Origin: an uncultured Bacteroidota bacterium
Lineage (GTDB): Bacteria > Bacteroidota > Bacteroidia > 2-12-FULL-35-15
Length of the DNA stretch: 40,719 nt
Direction: 5' to 3'
Assembly (NCBI GenBank): GCA_903870175.1
Contig: CAIQBY010000048.1
Location: forward strand, 1-40,719
The notes beneath the pieces were generated by a model. The model was given only the letters and a program-made list of their open reading frames with translations. It was not told the origin of the DNA and made no database searches. The translations under genes and the position numbers were made by a program. Of the stretch, positions 16,133-24,933 are shown one piece after another. Every line of letters starts with the position of its first letter. The first letter of the stretch is position 1.

Positions 16133-19100
16133 ATGAAAAAGTTCATATTCTCTATCGCATTATTATCAATTGGATTAATATCTTATGCCCAATTGATAAC
16201 ACCATTTTCAATACGTTACACGGTAACACAGAAAGGTGATATAGTAATTATAGGTAACACAGCCACTAACTGCGGAACAGGTTCTTCCTGCACTAACGGC
16301 AACTGCGCAACAGCACATGCCGAAATGCCGCCACATGGATTAGCGGTAGATAATGATTTTATAAATACTTATATTGATATAGATAATGATGCATCTACAT
16401 TTATGTCGAGCAGCGACAGTTTGAATCTGCCATTTTGCAGCCAGATAACTTTTGCAGGATTATATTGGGGTGCAGGCGGAACTGTTGGCGACCCTGATGG
16501 TTCACACTGGGCAACAAGAAACACATTGAAATTAAAATTAAATAATGGTGCATATCAAACTCTTACTGCTGATGCAACTTACGATAATAATACAGGATAT
16601 AAATCCTACCATAATTTTAAAAACATTACAAGTTTAGTTTCTGCTGCAGGAATAAAAGGACGATACACCATAGCAAATATGCCTATTCTAAATGATAACG
16701 GCACAACCAAAAACCGTTGGGGAGGATGGGTAATAGTTGTTGTTTTTAAAAATGACTTGCTTGCACAGAAAAATTTAACTGTTTTTAATGGCTTGACAAA
16801 TGTGTCGGCAGCTAATACCACATCGGATTTGCCAATAAGTGGTTTTTTTACTCCACCTACAGGACCCATAAGTCTTGAATTAGGTTTAGTGACTTATGAT
16901 GGTGACAGAGGTGTTGATAATACATGTACAAATATCTACAAAGGAGATTCTCTTTTGTTTAAAAGTGCAGGAGGTTTCGTTCCAATATTTGATGCGATAC
17001 ACCCAAAGAATGATGTTTTCAATAGTACTATTTCTTATAATGGAGTATTGACACCTTTCCGAAACCCCAGTTTTAATAATACATTAGGGCATGATGCTAA
17101 TATATTTATTCCTGATAATTCCACAAAAAATTATATCAGTAACAGTGCAACAACTGCTATTCTGCGCCAAAAAACAGGTGGCGAAACTTATTTAACTCAG
17201 GTGGTAACCACAGCCATAGATGTATATGAACCTGATTTGCGCGGAGGTCTGAATGTTGTTGATTTGAATGGAGGCGTGACTAATCCCGGTGATACATTGG
17301 AATATACAATGGTTATAAAAAACATTGGGTCCGACCCATCAGTCAATACATATGTACTCGACACACTTCCGCCAAGTGTAACTTTTGTTCCCGGTTCAAT
17401 ACGCATTACTGCTGGTCCTAATGCAGGTTATAAAACAGATGTAACTGGTGATGATCAGGGAGATTTTTTCACTTCAGCAAAATCTTTGAAAATAAGAATC
17501 GGAACAGGAGCCAATGGTGCCACTGGTGGCGAGGTGAATAATATTCCTCCTTTTGCTGACAGTACGCAAATTAAATTTAAAGTAGTAACCACTAATAATT
17601 GCACCATTTTACTTTGTAATAATATTATTCAGAACAGATTTTGGGTAGTAGGTACAGGAAATTATTCGGGCAATACTTATAGTAATGGAAGCAATATTAA
17701 TATTCTGGACAAGAATGGCTGTCCTCTTTCAGGAACCACCAATACATTGATAAGTGCTACAGTATGCGCCGGACCAACTGCTTCATGCAATTCAAATATC
17801 TGCGTTGGAGGCACAATACATTTATCAGTTCCTGCCGTTTCAAATGCAACTTACACTTGGAGCGGTCCTGATGGATTTACATCAACAGTACAAAATCCTG
17901 TTATTACTAATGCAACATTGGCTATGGCTGGAACATATACAGTAATTATAAGTTCATTGCCTAATTGTAATTATGCAACAACAACTACAGTTATTGTAAA
18001 CGCTCCTCCTGCAACACCTATTGTCAGCAGTAATTCACCTGCTTGTACTAATAGTAATATTAATTTGAGTACAGCAACAGTTTCTGGAGTAACTTATAAC
18101 TGGTCAGGACCAAACGGATTTACATCAACGAATCAAAACCCTGTTATTGCTAATGTTTCAACTGCAATGGCAGGAACTTATAGTTTAACATTAACCAACA
18201 ATACTACGGGATGTACTAGTAGAACAGGAACCACCGCGGTAACAATATTGCCATTGCCGATTGCACCAACTGTAAGCAGCAACTCTGCCGTATGCGAAAC
18301 CGCAACAATCAATCTGACTGCAGGAACAATGACAGGAACAAGTTATTCATGGACAGGACCAAACGGATTTACATCAACTGATCAGAATCCGATTATTCCA
18401 AATGCTACTCTTGCAATGAATGGTGTCTATAATTTAATAGTAACCGATGCAGCTACAGGATGTGCTTCCGTTAACGGAACAGGAACAACAACAGTTGTTG
18501 TAAATCCATTGCCAATAGCGCCGACAGTTACCAGCAACTCTGCTGTATGCGAAACTGCAACAATCAGTCTGACTACAGGAACGATGACTGGTACAACATA
18601 CTCCTGGACAGGACCAAACGGATTTACATCCACAGATCAGAATCCGATTATTCCAAATGCTACTCTTTCAATGAACGGTGTCTATAATTTAATTGTTACC
18701 GATGCGGCTACAGGATGTGCTTCCGTTAACGGAACAGGAACAACAACAGTAGTTGTAAATCCATTACCGGTTGCACCTTCAATAAGCAGCAACTCTGCTG
18801 TATGCGAAACTGCAACAATCAGTCTGACTACAGGAACGATGACTGGTACAACATACTCCTGGACAGGACCAAACGGATTTACATCAACTGATCAGAATCC
18901 GATTATTCCAAATGCTACACTTGCAATGAACGGTGTCTATAATTTAATTGTTACCGATGCAGCTACAGGATGTGCATCCGTTAATGGAACCGGAACAACA
19001 ACAGTTGTTGTAAATCCATTACCGATAGCGCCGACAGTAAGCAACAACTCTGCCGTATGCGAAACCGCAACAATCAATCTGACTGCAGGAACAATGACAG

Positions 19101-20725
19101 GAACAAGTTATTCATGGACAGGACCGAACGGATTTACATCAACTGATCAGAATCCGATTATTCCAAATGCTACTCTTGCAATGAACGGTGTCTATAATTT
19201 AATAGTAACCGATGCAGTTACAGGATGTGCTTCCGTTAACGGAACAGGAACAACAACAGTAGTTGTTAATCCATTACCGATAGCACCAACCGTAAGCAGC
19301 AACTCTGCTGTATGCGAAACTGCAACAATCAATCTGACTGCAGGAACAATGACTGGAACAAGTTATTCATGGACAGGACCAAACGGATTTACTTCAACAG
19401 ATCAGAATCCGATTATTCCAAATGCTACTCTTGCAATGAACGGTGTCTATAATTTAATTGTTACCGATGCAGCTACAGGATGTGCATCCGTTAATGGAAC
19501 CGGAACAACAACAGTTGTTGTAAATCCGTTACCAACTGTAACAGCTAATACATCTTCAACAAATATATGTGATGGTTCAAGTATAACATTAACAGGAAGT
19601 GGCGCTACAAGTTATAGCTGGACAGGAGGAATTACCGATGGACTATCATTTATTCCATCATCATCAGGAACTTATATAGTAACAGGAACCGACATTAATG
19701 GCTGTAGTAACAGCGCATCTGTAAATATTATTGTAAACCCTCTACCGTTAGTTATTGCCAACGAGTCCTCAGCAATAATATGCAAAGGCTCAAGTCTAAC
19801 GTTAACAGGAAGCGGTGCTTCAACCTATATCTGGACTGGTGGCGTAACAGATGGTATTTCATTCGCGCCTTTAACAAGCGGAACTTATACTGTAATAGGT
19901 ACTGATGAAAACGGCTGCAGCAGCACTGCATCAATAAGTGTTACGGTTGATATCCTTACTGTAACAGCAAACGCATCCTCCACAAGCATTTGTCATGGTT
20001 CATCAATCACATTGACAGGCGGCGGTGCATCAACTTATAGCTGGACAAATGGTGTAACAAATGGCGTAGCGTTTATTCCTGAAACAACAGCAAGTTATAC
20101 CGTAACAGGTACTGATGAAAATGGATGCACAAATACATCTTCAGTAAGCGTTTCTGTTGAGGCACTTCATACTGTTGATTCTATTCCAAACCAGATTTTA
20201 TGCAGCAATTCCAATACTGTTGCAATTGAATTCACCGGTAATAGTGAAAGTGGTTTCGACTGGACAAACAGTAATACTTTAATTGGCTTAGCATCAAACG
20301 GAACCGGCAATATCGCCTCTTTTACAGCAACAAACCCGGGACCAAGTCAAATTGTAGCAACTATAACCGTAACTCCAATTGCAAACGAATGTCCTGGCGT
20401 AAGCACCAGTTTCACTATCACTGTAAATTATTGTCTTCATATTGAATTCTTCATTCCCGAAGGCTTTTCACCGAACGGTGATGGTATCAACGACTTATTT
20501 GTTATCAGAGGAATTGATAATTACCCGACAAATAAATTCGTAATCTTTAACCGTTGGGGTAATAAAATATATGAAGCTAGTCCTTACCAAAATAAATGGG
20601 ATGGAACTACATCGTTGGGATTAACCGTTGGAGGCAATGAATTACCAGTCGGTACATATTTCTATATTCTTGATTTAGGTGACGGCTCTGACATAATTAA
20701 AGGAACAATTTATCTTAATAGATAA
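16133..20725 (+). CDS. Large SprB-like adhesin: DUF11 region, Ig-like repeats, T9SS type B C-terminal domain
   Basis: Signal peptide; DUF11 motif (LRGGLNVVDLNGGVTNPGDTLEYTMVIKNIG); many Ig-like repeats; C-terminal EGFSPNGDGINDLFVIRGIDNYPTNKFVIFNRWGNKIYE...GTIYLNR. Confidence 0.92.
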   Translation: MKKFIFSIALLSIGLISYAQLITPFSIRYTVTQKGDIVIIGNTATNCGTGSSCTNGNCATAHAEMPPHGLAVDNDFINTYIDIDNDASTFMSSSDSLNLPFCSQITFAGLYWGAGGTVGDPDGSHWATRNTLKLKLNNGAYQTLTADATYDNNTGYKSYHNFKNITSLVSAAGIKGRYTIANMPILNDNGTTKNRWGGWVIVVVFKNDLLAQKNLTVFNGLTNVSAANTTSDLPISGFFTPPTGPISLELGLVTYDGDRGVDNTCTNIYKGDSLLFKSAGGFVPIFDAIHPKNDVFNSTISYNGVLTPFRNPSFNNTLGHDANIFIPDNSTKNYISNSATTAILRQKTGGETYLTQVVTTAIDVYEPDLRGGLNVVDLNGGVTNPGDTLEYTMVIKNIGSDPSVNTYVLDTLPPSVTFVPGSIRITAGPNAGYKTDVTGDDQGDFFTSAKSLKIRIGTGANGATGGEVNNIPPFADSTQIKFKVVTTNNCTILLCNNIIQNRFWVVGTGNYSGNTYSNGSNINILDKNGCPLSGTTNTLISATVCAGPTASCNSNICVGGTIHLSVPAVSNATYTWSGPDGFTSTVQNPVITNATLAMAGTYTVIISSLPNCNYATTTTVIVNAPPATPIVSSNSPACTNSNINLSTATVSGVTYNWSGPNGFTSTNQNPVIANVSTAMAGTYSLTLTNNTTGCTSRTGTTAVTILPLPIAPTVSSNSAVCETATINLTAGTMTGTSYSWTGPNGFTSTDQNPIIPNATLAMNGVYNLIVTDAATGCASVNGTGTTTVVVNPLPIAPTVTSNSAVCETATISLTTGTMTGTTYSWTGPNGFTSTDQNPIIPNATLSMNGVYNLIVTDAATGCASVNGTGTTTVVVNPLPVAPSISSNSAVCETATISLTTGTMTGTTYSWTGPNGFTSTDQNPIIPNATLAMNGVYNLIVTDAATGCASVNGTGTTTVVVNPLPIAPTVSNNSAVCETATINLTAGTMTGTSYSWTGPNGFTSTDQNPIIPNATLAMNGVYNLIVTDAVTGCASVNGTGTTTVVVNPLPIAPTVSSNSAVCETATINLTAGTMTGTSYSWTGPNGFTSTDQNPIIPNATLAMNGVYNLIVTDAATGCASVNGTGTTTVVVNPLPTVTANTSSTNICDGSSITLTGSGATSYSWTGGITDGLSFIPSSSGTYIVTGTDINGCSNSASVNIIVNPLPLVIANESSAIICKGSSLTLTGSGASTYIWTGGVTDGISFAPLTSGTYTVIGTDENGCSSTASISVTVDILTVTANASSTSICHGSSITLTGGGASTYSWTNGVTNGVAFIPETTASYTVTGTDENGCTNTSSVSVSVEALHTVDSIPNQILCSNSNTVAIEFTGNSESGFDWTNSNTLIGLASNGTGNIASFTATNPGPSQIVATITVTPIANECPGVSTSFTITVNYCLHIEFFIPEGFSPNGDGINDLFVIRGIDNYPTNKFVIFNRWGNKIYEASPYQNKWDGTTSLGLTVGGNELPVGTYFYILDLGDGSDIIKGTIYLNR
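18263..19537. repeat. Five in-frame tandem 255-bp (85-aa) repeats in the adhesin gene
   Basis: Unit starts at 18263, 18518, 18773, 19028, 19283; unit AP(T/S)(V/I)...NSAVCETATI.LT.GTMTGT.YSWTGPNGFTSTDQNPIIPNATL.MNGVYNLIVTDA.TGCASVNGTGTTTVVVNPLP. Confidence 0.95.
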
Positions 20726-20761
20726 TAACATTAGTAATTACAATTATTAAATATAAAAAAA

Positions 20762-21703
20762 ATGAAAACGTTCAATAAAATAGCATTCTTAATGGCTCTT
20801 GCACTTAGCGGATTAACCATGAATGCACAGCAGGATGCAATGTACACCCATTATATGTATAATACATTGGTAGTAAATCCCGGTTATGCAGGTAGCAGAG
20901 ATGCACTCACTGTTACCGCGCTCGACAGGTCGCAATGGGTCAACTTCAATGGCGCTCCCATAACACAGACTTTAACAATGCATACCCCGCTGCTCAATCA
21001 GCATATCGGAATTGGGTTATCTGCAATGAATGATAAAATTGGTCCTGTAAATAATTCTTCTGTATTTGTTGATTTTGCTTACATTATGAAGCTTACCGAA
21101 AAATCAAAATTAGCTTTAGGATTAAGTGCCGGTGCTGATATTTTACAGGCAAATTTGAACACATTAAAGTTGGATGAACAAACCGACCCTGTATTTCTTA
21201 ACAATATAAATCATCGTGCAACGCCTAACTTCGGCTTTGGTGCTTATTATTATAGAGAACGTTTTTATGCAGGTGTTTCAATTCCGAATATGGTTGAAAA
21301 TAATTATTCGGCAATTGATGAACCCAATGGAAATACGCTCGTTGGAAAGCAAAGCAGACATTATTTCTTCATCGCCGGCACAATGATAAATTTAGGCGAC
21401 AACGTTGGTTTTAAACCTACAACTTATGTAAAAGTAACAGCCGGAGCACCAGTCGAAGCTGACCTTACAGCATCATTCATTTTTATGAAAAAGTTATTGG
21501 TCGGTGTCATGTTTCGTACTGGTGACGCTTTCGGAGCCTTGGTCGGTGTTGATATTAATGACCAGTTCCACGTTGGTTATTCTTACGACTGGTCTTACGG
21601 TCTTCAAACTTTCAAGTATAATCAGGGAAGTCATGAAATTGTATTAAGGTATGATTTTATATTCTTCGACAAGAAAAGAATTCGTTCACCAAGATATTTT
21701 TAA
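20762..21703 (+). CDS. PorP/SprF family T9SS-associated membrane protein
   Basis: NAQQDAMYTHYMYNTLVVNPGYAGSRDALTVTALDRSQWVNFNGAPITQTLTMHTPL. Confidence 0.93.
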   Translation: MKTFNKIAFLMALALSGLTMNAQQDAMYTHYMYNTLVVNPGYAGSRDALTVTALDRSQWVNFNGAPITQTLTMHTPLLNQHIGIGLSAMNDKIGPVNNSSVFVDFAYIMKLTEKSKLALGLSAGADILQANLNTLKLDEQTDPVFLNNINHRATPNFGFGAYYYRERFYAGVSIPNMVENNYSAIDEPNGNTLVGKQSRHYFFIAGTMINLGDNVGFKPTTYVKVTAGAPVEADLTASFIFMKKLLVGVMFRTGDAFGALVGVDINDQFHVGYSYDWSYGLQTFKYNQGSHEIVLRYDFIFFDKKRIRSPRYF

Positions 21704-21724
21704 TCATTTTAAAATCTTAAAATC

Positions 21725-23728
21725 ATGAAAAAGTTAATTATTCCCGCACTCTTAATTATAGGGATAGGTTTTAATGTTATTGCTCAAAAAAAATCAATGG
21801 ACATTAATAGTATAATGGAAAATAATCCTAACACCGGCACAGTTGCTGCTCAGCAAAAGTCCGATAAGGAATTGAAAGCTGATAAATTTTATTCAATTTA
21901 CGCTTTTGATAAAGCAATTGATAAATATGTTCATACCAAAAATTTAACTACCGAAGGTCAACGAAGACTCGCCGAAAGTTACCATAAAAGGGACATGAAT
22001 ATTCAGTCCGAAATCGCATATTCAAAATTAATCAACTCCAATAATGGCGTAATACCTGATGATTTTTACAACTACGCAATGGTTCTAAATTCAAATGGCA
22101 AATACGACCAGTCTAAAATATGGATGGAAAGATTCAAGGATTTAAAACCCAACGACCTTCGTGCGAAAAATTATGCAGCCAACAATGCTGAACTTAATAA
22201 TTTATTAAAAGATGATGGAAAGTATAAAATTTCACATCTCGATTTGAACACTGATGCCGAAGATTTTGGCACTTGTTATTATAAAAATAAAATAGTCTTC
22301 TCTTCAAGCCGCGAAACACCCAAACTTATTGAACGAAAATACAATTGGAACAATAAACCCTTTCTCGATATGTATGTGTCCGAAGTGGATGGTGACCAGT
22401 TGAAAAAACCCGAAAATTTTAGTAAGATTTTGAATTTTAAATGGCACGACGGTCCCGCAAGCTTTAGTAATGACGGCAACTTTATAGCTTTTACAAGAAA
22501 TGATTACGATGGTGCAGGCGAAGATGGTATTGTAAAAATACAACTTTATTTCAGTACTTTTAAAGATGGACAATGGACAAAACCCGAAAGTTTTCCTTTC
22601 AATAATAAAAATTATTCTGTCGGTCATCCTTGTTTGACATCCGATGGAAATACCCTATACTTTGCTTCCGATATGCCCGGAGGATACGGAGGAGCAGATA
22701 TTTACAGAGTTACAAAAGATGAAAAAGGAAACTGGAGTACACCCGAAAATCTTGGCGACAAAATTAATACTGAAGGTGATGATATGTTCCCTTTTTTTGA
22801 AGAAAACAGCGAAGTATTATTCTTCTCGTCCAACGGACGTATGGGTTTAGGAGGATTAGACAACTTTGTATGTGCCGTCAATGGAAAAGAATTTGGTAAA
22901 GTAAGAAACATGGGATATCCTGTAAATACACAATATGACGACTTTGCACTTATTATTAACGACAAATTTGCAAAAGGATATTTTTCATCTAATAGAGTAG
23001 GTGGCAAAGGCGATGACGATATATATTCCTACGAATTATTGAAAGGGCTCGATATTGGAAAACGCCTGAAAGGAGTTGCCAAAGATAACTCCGGAAACCC
23101 AATTCCACAGGCATTTATCCAATTGCTCGACAATACCGGCAATGTCATTGATACACTCACTGCCAGTGATAAAGGAGCATATTCTTTTTTGATTGATAGC
23201 GACAGAAATTATAAACTAATAGGCAAAAAGCCTGCATACATTGAAGGAGAAACACCTGTAAATTCTTTCGGAAAAGAATTCGTTTTATTTGCCGATATTA
23301 CACTCGATAAAATTCCTGAAACAATAGCAAAGAAAATTGAAGTAGGTGCCGATTTAGGAAAAATCATTTCATTAAAACCCATCTATTTCGACTTTGATAA
23401 ATATGATATTCGACCCGATGCAGAAATAGAATTAAAACAGATTGTAAAGTATATGAATGCATATCCCAACATGGTTGTAGAGCTTGGTTCACACACTGAT
23501 TGCAGAGGCATCAAAGAATATAATCAGGTTTTATCCGACAAAAGAGCAAAGGCCTCAGCCGAATACATCAAAGCAAGAATCACCAATCCCGAACGCATTT
23601 ATGGCAAAGGATATGGTAAATCAAAATTGGTGAATAACTGCGCCTGCGATGCCAATCTTGTTTCTTATTGTACCGAAGAACAGCATCAGTTGAACAGACG
23701 CACGGAATTTGTTATTATTAAAAAGTAG
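21725..23728 (+). CDS. OmpA-family protein with TPR-like, PD40 and carboxypeptidase-regulatory-like regions (PorE-type architecture)
   Basis: PD40 motifs (GHPCLTSDGNTLYFASDMPGGYGGADIY); OmpA C-terminus YFDFDKYDIRPDAEIELKQIVKYMNAYPNMVVELGSHTDCRG...DKRAKASAEYI. Confidence 0.92.
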   Translation: MKKLIIPALLIIGIGFNVIAQKKSMDINSIMENNPNTGTVAAQQKSDKELKADKFYSIYAFDKAIDKYVHTKNLTTEGQRRLAESYHKRDMNIQSEIAYSKLINSNNGVIPDDFYNYAMVLNSNGKYDQSKIWMERFKDLKPNDLRAKNYAANNAELNNLLKDDGKYKISHLDLNTDAEDFGTCYYKNKIVFSSSRETPKLIERKYNWNNKPFLDMYVSEVDGDQLKKPENFSKILNFKWHDGPASFSNDGNFIAFTRNDYDGAGEDGIVKIQLYFSTFKDGQWTKPESFPFNNKNYSVGHPCLTSDGNTLYFASDMPGGYGGADIYRVTKDEKGNWSTPENLGDKINTEGDDMFPFFEENSEVLFFSSNGRMGLGGLDNFVCAVNGKEFGKVRNMGYPVNTQYDDFALIINDKFAKGYFSSNRVGGKGDDDIYSYELLKGLDIGKRLKGVAKDNSGNPIPQAFIQLLDNTGNVIDTLTASDKGAYSFLIDSDRNYKLIGKKPAYIEGETPVNSFGKEFVLFADITLDKIPETIAKKIEVGADLGKIISLKPIYFDFDKYDIRPDAEIELKQIVKYMNAYPNMVVELGSHTDCRGIKEYNQVLSDKRAKASAEYIKARITNPERIYGKGYGKSKLVNNCACDANLVSYCTEEQHQLNRRTEFVIIKK

Positions 23729-23747
23729 AGTTCTTTGTTTTATTCAA

Positions 23748-23779
23748 AACACCATTCTGAAATAGAATGGTGTTTTTTT
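23748..23779 (+). terminator. Intrinsic terminator of the adhesin operon
   Basis: AACACCATTCT (23748-23758) / AGAATGGTGTT (23764-23774) followed by a T-run. Confidence 0.85.
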
Positions 23780-23847
23780 ATTTCTGTAATAAGTAATAAT
23801 TACAAACCATTTACATTTCTTAAATAGTGATTAAAGCCTCCTCTTAT

Positions 23848-23893
23848 AGTGATTAAGTTCATTGGTTCCAATTCTCTTTACAAATTACTTTTG
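23848..23893 (+). promoter_or_regulatory. CRP/FNR-like site plus promoter upstream of 23930
   Basis: AGTGA-TTAAGT-TCATT (core 23850-23861); TTG 23862-23864; TACTTTTG 23886-23893. Confidence 0.45.
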
Positions 23894-23929
23894 CAACTGA
23901 TAATTAATAAACAAATAAAAAATAAAATC

Positions 23930-24811
23930 ATGAAAAAGTATTTAATTTTATTCGGAATTTCCGCACTATTGGCTTGCAACACAGGAGTTAAAAAACATAC
24001 TGTACTCGAAGATAGTTTGGCAAATGTGAATGGAGGAATCAGAAACGAAAATCAAATAAAGGATTCTCTTCTTCATAACAAAGAAGCCGCACTTGACGAA
24101 TTTGTTGCGTCTTTCAATGAAATACAGGATAATCTGAACCAAATTAAGGAAAAGGAAAAAATCATTTCTATAAGTTCAAAAGGTTCTGAATTTAAGAAGT
24201 CGAGCAAAGACCAGATTATAAGCGACGTTCAATCTATCTATGATTTATTAGGCAAGAATAAATTAAAAGTTGCAAATCTTAGCAAAAAGTTAAAAGATTC
24301 CAACATAAAAATTGATGATCTTGATAAGGCAATAAACAACCTTTCTGTTCAGCTAACAGATAAAGAGACAGCAATAACCGACTTGAAAAGCCAGCTTGAG
24401 AAACTTAATGTTGATTTTAAAAATCTTAAAATGGAGTATATAGAAGAGAAACAGGAATCACAATTAAAAACAGAAAAGTTGAATACTGCATATTATGTTG
24501 TTGGCACTACAAAGGAACTTAAAAAGAATGGCATTGTTACCAAAGAAGGCGGTTTTATTGGCATTGGCAGAGTAACTGAGTTGAGCAATTTAAATCCAGC
24601 TTATTTTACAAAGATTGATATTACTCAAGTTAAGGAAATTCCAGTGTCGGCAAAGAAAGTGAAACTTATTACCAATCATCCCGAAACATCATATAAAATG
24701 GTGGAAGGAGCAAATTCAATTATTAGAATTGATATAACCGACCCTGAACAATTCTGGAGCATTTCAAAATACTGCATCATTACTGCCGATAAAAAGGAAG
24801 GTGCCGAATAA
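23930..24811 (+). CDS. Coiled-coil lipoprotein (293 aa)
   Basis: Start moved from 23849 to 23930 (MKKYLILFGISALLACNTG lipobox); central heptad-rich region. Confidence 0.8.
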   Translation: MKKYLILFGISALLACNTGVKKHTVLEDSLANVNGGIRNENQIKDSLLHNKEAALDEFVASFNEIQDNLNQIKEKEKIISISSKGSEFKKSSKDQIISDVQSIYDLLGKNKLKVANLSKKLKDSNIKIDDLDKAINNLSVQLTDKETAITDLKSQLEKLNVDFKNLKMEYIEEKQESQLKTEKLNTAYYVVGTTKELKKNGIVTKEGGFIGIGRVTELSNLNPAYFTKIDITQVKEIPVSAKKVKLITNHPETSYKMVEGANSIIRIDITDPEQFWSISKYCIITADKKEGAE

Positions 24812-24851
24812 ACAAATTAGTCAAAAGTAATAACCAAGGTCAATAAAGTTC

Positions 24852-24895
24852 TTGATTTTAATCACTCTAGATTTGGAGTGATTAACGTTATTTTG
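24852..24895 (+). promoter_or_regulatory. FNR-like palindrome plus -7-like element upstream of the pps pseudogene
   Basis: TTGAT-TTTA-ATCAC (24852-24865), centre 29.5 nt upstream of TTATTTTG (24888-24895). Confidence 0.4.
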
Positions 24896-24933
24896 CATAT
24901 CCGTTTAAAAATCAAATTAAATAATACATAATA

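Noticed and set aside
22702-23007. Minus-strand ORF inside the OmpA gene
   Set aside because: Antisense to a well-supported CDS; no domain.
24860-24883. AATCACTC...GAGTGATT hairpin as terminator of 23930..24811
   Set aside because: No T-tract follows directly, and the left arm overlaps the FNR-like palindrome, so terminator function is uncertain.
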